Assembly (NCBI RefSeq): GCF_030269925.1
Contig: NC_085121.1
Coordinates: 5,287,501 to 5,351,500 of the forward strand
From: Bombyx mori
Taxonomy: Eukaryota > Arthropoda > Insecta > Lepidoptera > Bombycidae
DNA: 64,000 bases
Reading direction: 5' to 3'
Shown here: positions 20,517 through 32,741 of the stretch, in pieces
Numbering within the stretch: position 1 is the first letter of the stretch
How the letters are laid out: every line of letters starts with the position of its first letter
Program-made: the position numbers and the translations under genes
The notes under the pieces: generated by a model
What the model was told of the DNA's origin: nothing
Database searches by the model: none
What the model saw: only the letters and a program-made list of their open reading frames with translations

Positions 20517-20696
20517 GCTATTTATTTTAAATCGAAATATACTCAAGTCGAGTAGTTCTTGAAATATTGTTGGTCATATAAAAAGATAAATATGAGAAAT
20601 GCCTAAGGCAAATGATACTCGGGATAGTTTTTTGACGGTTGAAAAGAAACGGAGCTGGTGTAGGTACTTTTACTTACTAGACTACTTTAATTAACT
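20517..20696 (+). repeat. direct repeat A2 (about 180 bp)
   Basis: The second copy of the segment at 19396-19576. It differs by scattered substitutions and small indels, for example an extra TAGG before TACTTTTACTTACTAG. Confidence 0.85.
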
Positions 20697-21484
20697 AGAA
20701 TTAGACGTGTGTAGTAAGTAAACTAATATTGATTCAACAAAATGAGTTCATTCCTCTCGTTCGCGAAGGCGAGGACCCTCGTGGCTTGCGTTTAATTTTG
20801 ATTTATGCAGAATCTCGGCGCCTACGCATCGCGTTCGTATGCTTTGTATTTCAGTAAGTAAATATCGCCTCGTATTACCAGCATGACCATTTTACTTTAA
20901 ATCGTCTCGGTACAAACATAATAAGACTAGTAATAACCACGAATCAGGATTTTGTCATATTTTTCAATACATGACTACGATATGAAACTCAATATGTAAC
21001 AAATATGAAAATAGTGTTAAGATTTCATTTCATTTCATGTTTCATTGAGTTGCCTCAAAATGTCAGGGAATGAAAATATTACTATCTTTTTTTATATTAT
21101 TAAAAATTATTGTCAAGTCTCCATTACATAATAGCTCTTACTAGTAAGTAGGTCAAAACACATCGGAGTACAGTAAATATATGTTTATGTATACTTGTGT
21201 ATGCCTTAATAAATATTTGCATAACAAAATAGCTTATGAAATTATTTTAATGACAGCAATCACACAGATCTAATCAATATGTTGAACATGTCTTTGATGT
21301 AAGGCAATGATATGGCGCCGTCAAAGTTCACTTTTACTTAATTTGTTACTTAAGTTTTTTAATATTTAATTAATATAAATTTTATTTAGGCTTTGGGTAT
21401 AATAAATGAATTTGTACATTTGTATCGTTTTATGTTTCATAAAACTGTTGCCCTAGAGTCGCTTGTATTAAATTAAGATACTTC
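20697..21484. other. non-coding DNA
   Basis: No gene recognised. An exon-like stretch near 20812-20860 fails because no GT donor follows it. Confidence 0.4.
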
Positions 21485-21735
21485 TTCTTTTTCTCCACCT
21501 TATCCCACTAGGTGGGGTCGGCACAGCTACTTTTTCTCTTCCATTCTCTTCTATCAGTTGTCATCTCAACACTCACTCCTCTCTCTCTCATATCGTCATT
21601 CACACACTCCATTCATGTCTTCTTCGGTCGACCTCTTCCCCCTCTACCTTGCACTACCATTTCCATACATCTCCTAGTCACATGCATCTTCTCTCTACGC
21701 ATCACATGTCCATACCACGCTAACCGTCCGCTAAA
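21485..21735 (-). pseudogene. RTE-type LINE RT C-terminus, broken
   Basis: The minus strand reads RLAWYGHVMRREKMHVTRR, then GRGRPKK and MECVNDDMRERGV, ending WKRKSSCADPT. This is the typical C-terminus of RTE reverse transcriptases. A TGA interrupts the frame where relatives have Trp after GRPKK. Only this 3' part is present. Confidence 0.75.
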
Positions 21736-21739
21736 TTAA

Positions 21740-22864
21740 GATACACTTGGTTCAAAAATATCAAAAGCTCTTTTGGAATGTTTGATAATTACTAACATTT
21801 TAAACACTGATATTTAACTGCTTCCCAACTCAAGATATTTCAATAGTAGAAAATTTCAATATTAGAAAATACAAACAAGAAAATTTAAATCAATTCGTTA
21901 CTACTAAAATATTGACATACTTACTTACTTACTAATTTTTTTTTACTTAAATTAATTTTAACAAGGAAATGCGGATTGCATTCTTGCCATTTGTTGAGTG
22001 GAAATGAGCATATAGATTTGTAATCCAAATTACATAACATATAAATAAACGTGATGTTGATATTATTATTACATATTAATACGTTACATCGAAAGTGTTA
22101 TTTAATGAAAACCCTTTCTTCCACATTATTACGCAAACAACACGACAATAAATATCTCCATAATTTTAACGTAATGGAACATTAAAAAACGTTAATTGCA
22201 TCGAATTATAACGAAATAGCATTTTTATGTTGCTTTTTTTAATTCTGTCAGACGTGAGATAACAAGATAAATTTTCGAACGTGATCAGGAAAGCGGAACA
22301 AATTATTTGAAAAAAGATCTCAACCAAATTTTCCTTTACAACTACAAATGGTCGGTTAGTTAGTAAAGTTTTTGCGGACTAATAAAAGAAGCTATTTATG
22401 TACAGTTTCGTCAATTTAATCTTAATTTCCAAATAAATTAGTCAAGTATTCTAGAATTCCGATTGGGTTTTAAATTCTATCAAAAGTTTAGTTGAGCAAA
22501 AAATATATTGACGGCTGAAGCATGGGTATATAATTTTTTATTTCAGCGTGTGTGCTTTTATTACCTATAATAATTAGAATTCAGACTGTTATTTTATATC
22601 ACTTACTCAACAAAATCTTGACTTAAAAAACGATCAAGATTTATTATAAATACATAATAAATTTAAACTAATGACAATTTGAATGCCTCTAATGTGGAGA
22701 CATATAAGGCACCGGTAACGTAAGGTGTCGATGGACTTTCTATTTAGTGATCCCTAGACGACAATGAAAACCCTTATCACTATTACTTTCTGAATTATTC
22801 TCGCAATACTTCTTCCGATTTATTCCTTTCGCACGAATCTTTCTTTTGTGAAACTAATTAACGA
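21740..22864. other. AT-rich non-coding DNA
   Basis: Nothing recognised beyond A/T-rich sequence and short simple repeats. Confidence 0.4.
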
Positions 22865-23070
22865 TAGCCTCGAGGGGCTATTCTGATTTCGCCTGAAGTA
22901 GAGCTCACGGGGCTTAGATTGAGAGAATTTTGCTAATAGCTACCCCAGCCAGAGCAATGCTTCGCTGAATCTACTACCGGATTGGAATGCCGAATCAATG
23001 AGAAGAGGCGAGGAAGTTAGTGGGTGTGTCCTGTGGGTTAACTCGCCGAAAGTGCGGGTTCGACGAGAAC
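22865..23070 (-). repeat. retroposon 3'-end repeat (GATCCGGCGAGAAACTC family)
   Basis: A diverged copy: GATAGCCTCGAGGGGCTATT, GAATCTACTACCGGATTGG and a degraded GAGAAGAGGCGAGGAAG core. Same family as 18085-18330. Confidence 0.65.
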
Positions 23071-23436
23071 CCACGAATCAGTACTCGCTGAAGCATTTAT
23101 AATACTGTTAGTTGAATTTCTCAAAATAAATTGAACACTCATAATTATTGCTCTATTTTATAAAATTACAGCAACCACGAAACAAAACTAAACAGTACTT
23201 TCGAATATTTCTAACAATTACTTTTTAGTTAGAGACCGGCAAAAAATATAGATTCAAAGATGCTTAATGCTATGGAAGCATGACTTGTAAGCCTTTACTT
23301 TAACACGATTCTGTGAAAACTAGCAGGTACTTGACAATGGTTTCTTTTAATGATCTTATGTGATGACATGTTCTACAAACTAAAAAACGATTTTATACTG
23401 TGAATAATATATAGATTTTTTTTAATTATCAATATA

Positions 23437-23575
23437 ATAATAATAATAATAAGCCCATTTTATTTCCAAAATAAGAAAACACCTTATCAAATAAAAATTA
23501 CTAATATAAAAGTTTTGTTATTGGATCCCCACTTCGGGCATAGGCCTCCTCCAGCTTACCCCACTCTTCCCTATA
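23437..23575 (-). mobile_element. 3' fragment of the full-length LINE family
   Basis: On the minus strand this matches the last codons, 3' UTR and ATT tail of the element at 3239-7544 (GGAGGCCTATGCCCGAAGTG at the coding end, GGGCTTATTATT at the tail). It is 5'-truncated to about 140 bp and diverged. Confidence 0.8.
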
Positions 23576-23585
23576 CCTATATATT

Positions 23586-23790
23586 TTTTCCCTACCTAAG
23601 CCTTGAGAGGCTATTTCAGCGTAACCTTAACTAGTAGGTGAGCTCACGGGACTCAAACCGAAGTGATGCTAACACTGACCCTAGCAAGAGCAGTGCTTCG
23701 CAGAATCTACCACTGGATCGGAAACGCGACCCACTGAGAAGATCCGGCGAGAAACTCAGTGGGCTGTGTCTATGGGTTTCTTCTCTATTC
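23586..23790 (-). repeat. retroposon 3'-end repeat (GATCCGGCGAGAAACTC family)
   Basis: A well-preserved copy with CCTTGAGAGGCTATTTCAGC, GTAGGTGAGCTCACGG and GAGAAGATCCGGCGAGAAAC. It abuts the LINE fragment at 23437-23575. Confidence 0.75.
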
Positions 23791-23943
23791 TTGGCTTTGT
23801 ATCTACATTATTTTCCTGTTGTTGCTATTATTTCGTTGATCCATGTATTCCTTAGTTGGCCTGTTCTTTTGCCCATTGGTCCTTCTATTTCTAATTCTAA
23901 TTATTAATAATTAATTATTCTAATTATTAATATAATGTTTTAC

Positions 23944-24247
23944 TAGGTGATGACCGAGCTTTGCTCTTTTTTTTTGATAACGCCATCTTGTTGTGTCTTT
24001 AAAGCGGTTAGTTGCCCTCAATTAAGAAAAATAGTATTATTATTCGCCAATAGATGTCGGGAAGAGTTGATTATTGAAAACACGAATAAAACAACATTTT
24101 CTGAAAATAAATCGTAGCTAGATCGATTTATCGCCCCCGAAATTCCCTGTATACTAAATTTTATGAAAATCGTTGGAGCCATTTCCGAGATTCAGATTAT
24201 ATACATATATATTGGTGTACAAGAATTGCTCGTTTAAAGGTATAGAT
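23944..24247 (+). repeat. unclassified interspersed repeat next to a splice donor
   Basis: It starts CTAGGTGATGACCGAGCTTT and ends GAATTGCTCGTTTAAAGGTA. It resembles a common lepidopteran short repeat whose class I cannot name. Its right end lies within a few bases of the GTGAGT donor of the exon at 24255-24376, so it forms the start of that gene's next intron. Confidence 0.5.
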
Positions 24248-24254
24248 TACTCAC

Positions 24255-24376
24255 GGCGAGTTCCTCGCTAGTGTATGCAGTGAGGATGCGCCTGTCTTGT
24301 TGAAGTACGCAATAGAAGGGCTCCCAGGAGAGCGGCACTCCCACTACCGCTCCGGCGACGGCACTAGTTGCGACAT
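24255..24376 (-). CDS. exon 2 of minus-strand gene, PH-like fragment
   Basis: This 122-bp exon has an acceptor (ATTTTATGCAG) and a strong donor (GTGAGT at 24249-24254). Its first two bases (AT) complete the split codon begun by the last G of the exon ending at 44959, giving Asp. Then follow 40 open codons: VATSAVAGAVVGVPLSWEPF, then YCVLQQDRRILTAYTSEELA. Only this frame is open. With the end of exon 1 (CGVLYALPDGSG) the pattern GVLY...WEPFYCVL...RRILTAY resembles the first three strands of a PH domain; this is inference. It ends in phase 0, and the next exon was not identified. Confidence 0.75.
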
Positions 24377-24545
24377 CTGCATAAAATTAATCATAATATC
24401 AGTAACGTAATTTAAAATATGTACATTATTAAGAAGCATTAGCTAATGCCTTTTTTAAAGTATTTTATAAAGCAGCAAAAATTTCGAACTCCGCGATATC
24501 TGGCAAAAAATTAAACAAATTAAAACTAATCACAAATTAAAACTT

Positions 24546-24702
24546 GAAGGGTGGGACAGCCGTTGTAACTATACTTGAGACCTTAGAACTTATATCTCAA
24601 GGCGGGTGGCGCATTTACGTTGTAGATGTATATGGGCTCCAGTAACCACTTAACATCAGGTGGGCTGTGAGCTCGTCCACCAATCTAAGCAATAAAAAAA
24701 AA
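24546..24702 (+). mobile_element. Bm1 SINE, 3' fragment
   Basis: GAAGGGTGGGACAGCCGTTG through CTAAGCAATAAAA; 5'-truncated. Confidence 0.9.
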
Positions 24703-26435
24703 CGCAATTACATTCGTTATATGTTCAGTACTTTCTTCAATTATGGTGCGTCGAAGTGTAAATTAGCACATAATTGCATGAGCCGTTGTCTGTCATCTCA
24801 ACGAGTTATGTAAATATTACAGCATTCGACGTTCTAGGCGACTGCATCGAAACCTTTCCAATGAATACAAAATCTCTTAGAACGTACTTATTTGTATTCT
24901 CAAGAATGTGTAGTATTTTTTTAATAAGAGGTTTTTTTTTATTCGGCTTTATTAAAAATAAAGGTTAACTGCTATTCTATAGCAGACTAAAATTTTGAAA
25001 GCGTCTGTTTTTTTATTTACTCCATTATACAATAAGTTACGTAATACAATACAATAATAATAATAATACAATACAATAAGTTACGTTTAAGTACGTAAAT
25101 TCAGTAATCAACTTTCAGAATTTCACGTAATTACGATGGTCACTAAACTTCCTATTAATTGGCGAAATTACAATTTTTTTTTCAACTTCCAACGTATAAA
25201 AATTATTTGAATACCAAAACTGAAACCTTAATTGTCCCATCCGTGATTTTTATCAGGCGAATATTTGGACACCACCCTTGTGATCTGGTTAATCTCACTT
25301 AGTAGTCAATTAAATTGGTAGGAGGTCGCAGTCGAGGAGAATTCACAAAAGGACAACACCAATTGAAGCAGTTATTCGGTTAATAAACTTCCCGCACAGT
25401 GGCTACTAGTCTCCACTTGGATTAATGTGTTCCATTTATTTAACTGTGACTCAGTTGATGCTCGGTTTTGTTTTACTTTCACGGAAACGCGTTCAAAATT
25501 ATTCTGTTTATTACTAGTAAAATATCGCTAAAGATTATCTATTACTATGTCTAGTACGACTAGGCTACGGTAGCACGGCTACTATATTTAAAACTCTCAC
25601 TCATTCGTTATACTACCCATAGTTTTTGGCACTTGATACCCATTTGGTACTTACCCACGCGGACTCACAAGACGCCCTACCTACTAGTAGATAATAGAGG
25701 TTCATTGGGAAAGCATATTTCTATCTCATGACCAGACAGATGTATCATGTTGCCTATAATTCGTATTTATTAATGCCAAATGGAAGAACATTAAACATAG
25801 CTTATATCTGAGGACTAAACTGCCTGCTCTAAGTCTAAATTGATTGACAAAACATTCATTAAAGCGAGCGAAGCCGCGGGTAAAAAAAAGTTAACGATAT
25901 TTTTTTATATTTAAATGCTGACACGTTACCTTAGCGATCTATTAAAATTAGTAGCTATTAAATATAAAGCATAGCAATCGAAACGTATTTATACGTTATC
26001 ATTCGAGAAGAACTGAGACCAGTTTGTCAAGATATTGCCAATAAGCTTAGTATATTTAAAACGACCTCTAGCTTGTGCGTTACAACATCAGACGGCTCAT
26101 CCGTAAAATTATTGTTTAAAATAAGAACCCATATTACGCAAAAAACGGTGTGCAAGGGTACTAAACATTTATATTATTTTATCCAAACATTTTTTTTATT
26201 TTCTCTTAGGCAACGATATACTTTGATTATTACAGATTGCAATGTCATATTAAAATCTCACTTGTTTATGTGTGACAGTATTTACGGACTTTTCCATCGT
26301 TACTCTATCAGTTGGGTATGTCTAGGGGATATAGACTAGAAACCTTTCGCCTAAAATCCTAAATGAGACATAACTTAGAAGAGACAAGTGTTAGGTTAAT
26401 ATATATTTTCTTACATGCCATAAATAAAGTACATA
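24703..26435. other. non-coding intronic DNA
   Basis: It holds an AATAATAATA/AATACAATAC microsatellite at about 25040-25080, a tiny Bm1 piece near 25660 (CGCGGACTCACAAGACGCCC), and a Helitron-like 3' end near 25861 (AAGCGAGCGAAGCCGCGGGT). No gene seen. Confidence 0.4.
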
Positions 26436-26698
26436 TCGACGCTTGAAAGGCAAACGTGACTAAGCGACAATAACTGCTTTGTACATAAATGATAGGCAAT
26501 AACCATATTCGATGTGCAAAAAAAATATATTTCTAGGTCTATTAAAATCATTTCAATCCTACAGCTAGATTCGTTAAAATAGAATTTTTTCAGGTATTTC
26601 TCATGTATATTTTAAATTAATTTCAACTTTAAATTAGTCTACTGTAAAGTTTACGCATTGTCGCTTACGAGTAGTCATGTTTGCCTTTCAAGCGTCGA
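26436..26698. mobile_element. TA-flanked MITE, copy 1
   Basis: 263 bp with terminal inverted repeats of about 35-40 bp starting TCGACGCTTGAAAGGCAAAC. It is flanked by TA on both sides, as for Tc1/mariner-type elements. No coding capacity. A second copy in opposite orientation is at 55135-55411. Confidence 0.8.
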
Positions 26699-27147
26699 TA
26701 TAATGAGTGAACAGTCGTGATGGTGAATAGTATTAGAATATTGGAAAATACTGTAGACCATGATTTGCCCTTTTTTTAAAAGACCTACGACGGAAATCAC
26801 ACTAATTAAATTAAATTAAAATAAAAGTTGAAAAGTGCTATGGTCATAATAATATGGTTATGTCTATTGCATCTTGAAATTCAATAGAAGACTAAGATTG
26901 TAGGTTTTAAGTGGGCATTCTTTGAACTCCCACAAACGCTTGAGGCAAGTTTTATTCTTATGCTCTCAAATAAGTAACATAGAAAGTCGATATATTCAGG
27001 CCCACGTCTTCTTTTGAATAACAATGGTGAAATTTCATTTTATCGAATAAAAAATTAAAGTGGTGATTGCAAATTTAACGTTTAATGCATTTTATTTTCA
27101 TTTATCAGAAATGTTTTTCTCATTTACCTTTTAAAGTAATAATCTAA

Positions 27148-27576
27148 TCTTTATATAAATACGTGGAACAAAAACTTTGTACCCCTTTTTACAAAAATTG
27201 CGCGGGCGAAGGAGTATGAATTTTTGAAAAAAATATAGAGAAGGAGTGCAGAATGTTAATTTGTTTTTTTCAATTATGGATAAAAAATACATTACATCAA
27301 TGTATGTATGTGTATTTGACACGACACATTTATTTACTCTTTTTTTATTGTCAAACTTTTGTTATTGTTTAAAGTCTGGTCAATTTGTGAATAGATCTTC
27401 GCAATTTGAGAATAGATTAATATTGTTTGTCTTTAATAATAATTGTCTATAGTGTAGTCTTGGCGAAATCTGAGGTTATAGAAGTATAATAGTCCTTAAA
27501 AATAGAACCATAATAATGTTCAAACTTTTAATTTCCAATAACTATAGTCGAATTCTGACTACTGGGAGACCACTAG
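27148..27576 (+). mobile_element. Helitron-like repeat, uninterrupted copy
   Basis: Same family as 15141-16440. It starts TCTTTATATAAATACGTG after A and ends GAGACCACTAG before T. A possible 3' hairpin (TAGTC...GACTA around GAATTCT) lies about 10 nt before the terminal CTAG. It shows the empty site for the R1-like LINE insertion. Confidence 0.6.
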
Positions 27577-28200
27577 TATTCATTCAAAAACAGTTTTTTT
27601 TATTCGTATTATTTTTAAAAATACTAAGATTGTTAAGGAGGCTATCAGCTACTATATTTTATACATATTTCGAAAACTTATATTGAACTTATTATGAAAT
27701 AACTTATATCTCATAAAACGAATTAGATAACTAAAAATACATTAAGACTCATCTAAAATTGTTATACATATTATATACCGTGAACGAAATATTTTCCTGA
27801 TACCAGGAGAACTAGCAAAAAAAAAAGGCTAAGCTCGGAACGCCCATCTCGATTCGAAAATAGCCCTCGGCTATCACACTATCGGCGGTACAGTCACGCA
27901 CAGTACAACGACGGTACTAAGCAAAATAGGAAATTTTATTCTCATTCATAGAATTTCATATCAACTCATCGATTTACCGGCGCGGCGATCAGATTCAGGA
28001 TAGTAGCAATGGTTTTATTTTACGAACGTTACTTAGTCCGCTTTAGATGTTTGTTTAAAAATAAATTTATTCGCATTTCTTCTACACTATATTTTCAATT
28101 AGTATAAGAGCCGGCTTCGTATTTACTATGTATAATATTAACAACATGTGCTTAATATAATATTATTGGCTATGATATTATGTCATGATAATATGATATG
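27577..28200. other. non-coding intronic DNA
   Basis: Nothing recognised. Confidence 0.35.
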
Positions 28201-28204
28201 ATAC

Positions 28205-28478
28205 GTTTTTTTTTTTTTTTCTTTTTTATTGCTTAGATGTATATGAGTATTTACTAACGGTGGGGCGTCTTGTGAGCCCGCACGGGTACGTACCACCATC
28301 CTGTCTATTTCTGCCGTGAAGCAGTAATGCATTACTGTTAGATGGCACCGCCGTTAGACTGTACAATTGGGATTTAGACCTCATATTTCAAGGTGGATGG
28401 CGGCATTTACATGGCGATGTCTGTTTTCGGCAGTCACTTAACATCAGGTTCGCCACGAGCCCGTTTACGCGGCTATTC
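28205..28478 (+). mobile_element. Bm1-related SINE, head-to-head rearranged
   Basis: It begins with a minus-strand Bm1 3' end (T-run, ATTGCTTAGAT). From about 28255 it switches to plus-strand Bm1-like sequence (GTGAGCCCGCACGGGTACGT, TTCTGCCGTGAAGCAGTAAT, CACTTAACATCAGG). The plus part is diverged. Confidence 0.7.
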
Positions 28479-28910
28479 ATTTAAAAAAAAGCGTTCTCTC
28501 ATTACTTTTTATATCAGCGAAAACAGGATTTTACCAAAGCAATTTGCAAGTCCGCTCTATCTACTTGATAATATTTTATGACGATTATACTCATTATCCC
28601 TAGCTCCAAGTCATAGCAACTGTACTAAGAACAGATATCAATCGCTGAAGAAAACAAACTACAAACGCAGCCGTTATTTAAAAAAAAAAATCCAATTAAA
28701 AATAATTGCTTGGAGTTACTTGACAAACGTCTTCACTTCTTACAGCAAATAATGATTCAGCATACAAAAGTAGCAAATCAAAACGAGAAATTCTTGTATT
28801 ACCGCAAGTTACCTCACGAAGAGAGTTTCCAGAATATTTACAATTAAGTTTAGGGCCTTTATAAAAATAAAAACACAGGATTAAAACGCACTAATCGATT
28901 TATGGAATTA

Positions 28911-29775
28911 TGTATATGTTAACGGAAATGTATGTAATCCGTCATTGTATACAATTCCTAGGAAATGTATGTAATTCCTAAAATCGCACGGAAATGTGTG
29001 AAATAAGTTATATTATACTTACACATTTCCTAGGAAATCTATACATTTCCTAAATAGCAATCGGAAATGTAAAACATTTAAGATATTGGTGGGTACGCGG
29101 GGACAGCGGGACGAGTCTTGCACTACGGTCAGTTGCCAACTTGCAATCCACTGGAACCGGCCAGGGATTTAAGAAGTGCCTTTGCAAGAAAAACTGTGCT
29201 ACTTCAAGATGTCTGTGTTTTAAAAATAAAGTATTATGTACTTCCAAATGCCATTCGAGCTTACCCTGCAAAAATAAATAGCTATATGGACTGACAAAGT
29301 ATTATCATACAAAGATTTACTTTTATACTTTGACATTTATAATTATTTAATTATCAGACTGATTACTTGCCAAATGAAAATTTGATTTTATAAGAATAAA
29401 TATAAGTTGATTTTGTGATACGTTAAAAGTTAATAGATAGTTGATTTTAGAAGTTTTAATTAGTAAGATAATATGAATATATTATTATTATTTTACGGTA
29501 TGACTGTTACCCGATTGTCTCAATAAGTGTTATATAAAAAAAATATTAATAACAACGTGTTTTATTACAGAAAGAATTTACTTTATACATTTCCTAATAC
29601 GATATTGGAATTATATACAATTCCGAGGAAATTTATACATTTCCTAGGATATCTATGCATTAAATAGTTTTTCAAACAATATTTTATACATTTCCTAAAT
29701 AGTATCGGAATTGTACACATTTCCTAGGATTTGTATACAATTCCTTGATTTCATACATTTCCGGTAACATATACA
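28911..29775 (+). mobile_element. inverted-repeat DNA transposon with Cys-rich ORF remnant
   Basis: Its ends are TGTATATGTTAaCGGAAATG and its inverse, with long imperfect inverted repeats and a TTA duplication on each side (28908-28910, 29776-29778). Subterminal regions (28930-29065, 29580-29765) hold many short copies of TTTCCTAGGAAAT-like palindromes. The interior codes for a cysteine-rich peptide (29102-29281). No catalytic domain remains, so it is non-autonomous. Superfamily uncertain; a Ginger/KRBA2-related origin is one possibility. Confidence 0.6.
29102..29281 (+). pseudogene. Cys-rich C-terminus of a transposase-like protein
   Basis: About 59 codons, without an ATG, end in TAG. They read LRSVANLQSTGTGQGFKKCL, then a run of Cys residues (CKKNCATSRCLCFKNKVLC, SKCHSSLPCKNK). 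The spacing resembles the CRC/CXC-like zinc module at the C-terminus of KRAB-A domain-containing protein 2-like and related integrase-type transposon proteins (recalled family pattern, not searched). The catalytic part is missing. Confidence 0.55.
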
Positions 29776-32741
29776 TTAACTGAAAGATGAAATGCGTTCA
29801 TCTTTCAGATTTATAATTAATCACCAGTCTTATTAGTTACCGTATCTAAACAGATCAAGACCTGCTTAGGACTGCTCGAGAGGTAAATGTTATTTCAAGG
29901 TTTGCTAGACATATCCATCCGGAACACTTTGAAAGTCTTCGTTTTTTTTATTGGAGCTCTATTTTATAGCCGGCACTCGTAACTAAGCCCGTCCATCAAC
30001 TCACATAAACTGTACGCGCCGCAGGGATAGTAATAGAAAGTGGGTATTTCAATTCTTGAGCGGTGCCAATTCGTGTAAATCCTTTGTATGATAAAAAACA
30101 TATAGATAATTCTCTTGGGCTGTTTTAGCTTCTAGGAGTAACGTAACATAGTGTTAATCTATCAAATCAAGTTCATGAACATAGTGACAATAAACATTTT
30201 GACATAAAAAAACACGTCATTTCGTTTAAAATATTTGGGTCGCAATTTGCGAATCTTTAAACGAAACCTGTATTCTGCGGAGTATCGAGACAGCTCACAT
30301 TTCCTCGAAATAATGACATCATGCATGTTTAGTGTCAATAGCATGAAGAAATTTAAATTTTATGTCTGTATATAATAGCTCATTTCAGTTAAAAGATTTG
30401 TTGAAATTGTCATATTAACATTTTTACACTATCTTAACCTGTTGTTAATTTGGACTCAAGTAGCTGTATCATGTATGTAATATTGTACATTAGGTTCAAC
30501 TATTGTAGCTTATTTCTCAAACAGAATTTATCAAGCTCTCACATCTACATAGAAATCCTTGCATGAAGATTTATCAAAAGGAGCTAAGGAATCATTTTTT
30601 TTGCATTAAAGGTGTACAATTTTCAAAAATATTCGAAATCAATTTTGAGAAAAATACTGTCAAAAGAACGTAGTTTAGTTTTAGTTTACCTATGTTTTGA
30701 CTACTATTAACAAAATTAATATGTATATAATTTTATCTCACTTTAAAAGATAATGTTAAAAACTGCAAATAAATGTTGCAAAGATATTAAAAATATCATA
30801 ATATGTTAAACCTTTAAAACACTCTCCTGTAAAATTTAGTAAGTTTTGAGATTATACAGTTTTAATGCGAGAAGACGAAATTCGTATCACATCGAAAATT
30901 ATACAATTGCTCAATACTAATATTCAATTACTTCGAAATTATGTAAAGAAATAAATCTATGATATCACATCAATAATATCTTCAGTATAATATTAAGAAT
31001 TATTGCAAGCCTGTTCTGTAATCAGATGTGTGGGTGGACTCGGTGATAGACGAAGAAGCTGGTGCCGTCATTGGAAATGGACGACGTTGAACTTGATATA
31101 AACAGCCTCTACAAGTGGCGTTTATTTATAAATAAATCTATGAGACGTACGTACACTTTTCGCTATTGTCTAAATATAGACAACTGCGATATTATCCGTA
31201 GAAGGTTTTATTATTTCGTATTTCTGCTTAGATCATTAAATTAATTGTTTTTGGAATACTCGACAGTGATTTCTTATCAAACATATTATTATCTTCCTTA
31301 TTATTACACTTTATTCACTGCTAAATATTTGCCACGTTTGGTTTACGTCACTACATTAAATAGATAAACATATTTTTAAATGATCTTCAAATTCTATACT
31401 CGCAAAAATGACGATAGGTCTTAACTTAAAAATGACTTTCTCGATACGCTTAAAACACGTATTGTTGATTTAATGTAAAGCTTGAAATAAAACGCCTAGC
31501 CTCCGCAAGCAAGGTTTATTTATAAACAAGTTTACGCGTCTGGACGTATGGATAACATGGTACTTACTCTACTGTTTGGTACAATCTGCATTCTATTAAT
31601 TGTAAGGCGTTTTATGATTTTATTATTACTATCGTAATGGCACTGAAGCAATAATCATACTATACTAAACTAAGAAAATGCTTACTGTATTTTTCATTCC
31701 AAACCAAGTACCTATAAATGATTTAGCAAAATTATAAATTCGCCAATTAACATTGAATGGCAGAAAACGTTTCGGATTTATTATTATTTTTCACAAGACC
31801 GAATTAATGTATATTAATAACAATATTAAAATTTAATTGCAAAATATAAAGGATCTATTTTCGTTTGAGAAACCGAGCCTTGTTACCCTTGAGAGTTTTA
31901 TTTACAATCACAATGGGTGTGTCGGTTGTCTCTGCAGTAACGAGGCTTTCTGGGCATCTTGTAAGAGTTTTTTATATGGCATTGTATGTAAAACTCAGAC
32001 TCGAATACTCGTAAACTTTTGTAATAACAGACAAAGTGAAGTTCAGTTCTAGAATGTTCTGAACGAAAGATTAAATAATGACATTGAAGAGAAGAAACAC
32101 GAGAAGCAAAAAAACAGCAGTACAAACAAGAAAATAATGACAAATACGACATTTCATAGATAAGTTCGGAATCAATATCTGAGCCTGGCGCAGACGTTCT
32201 ATATTTTAAGTAGTTCTCCAAATTGTATTTTACATTCATGTTCCATCCATGAACTTTCGCATGTTTGCTTTATGCACAATATGTTGTATAAAATTCATAC
32301 GCAAAGCACGGGACCCGAGATTATAACCTAAAACAAACCTTATAATATTCAGTTCGGTCTCGCACGGTAGCCTCTGATGTAAGTTGCCTAATAAATTGTC
32401 CTTGAATGAAATGTCATACTAGTATTAATTAACTTAATACATTTTTTAAATGTATACGAGAGTTCAAGACTACGAAATAACACTGCCTTATGTCACGGCT
32501 AGATTCAGAACCAAAACTCATTAGAATATTCATGGAGTTTAATTTATGCATGCATTAAGAAATATGATGCATAAATGAATAAAATCAATATGAAAATAAA
32601 ATATTTCTACACAACTTATTTATAGGTTTTCATAACTTTTGACATCATTAAACTTATTTCGAACACGAATTATAAAATGCGACGATGTTACTACCGTATG
32701 AAATCACATGAAAATTACAAATGTGCTAAATTGTAAAATCA
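29776..32741. other. non-coding intronic DNA
   Basis: AT-rich. A 113-codon minus-strand frame at 31898-32239 starts with ATG but has no recognisable domain; I treat it as chance. No repeat family recognised. Confidence 0.35.

Larger units (their letters stand above)
19577..20520 (+). mobile_element. Helitron fragment split by Harbinger-like element
   Basis: The left part reads ATACTAATATTAT...ATAAAGCTGAA. The right part (20262 on) reads GTGTTTGTTTGTTTGAACGC, then a block ending GTCGCGGGCAAAAGCTA. Together these fit a lepidopteran Helitron type; the terminal TC and CTRR are degraded. A DNA transposon (19605-20261) interrupts it just after AAAGCTGAA. Confidence 0.6.

Noticed and set aside
20812..20870. 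Exon-like block on the plus strand (TTTATGCAG before AATCTCGGCG)
   Set aside because: No GT donor follows; CAGTAAGT lacks the GT at the junction, and the frame has no recognisable peptide.
31898..32239. 113-codon minus-strand frame starting with ATG
   Set aside because: No recognisable domain and no splice or promoter support; it lies inside the large intron.
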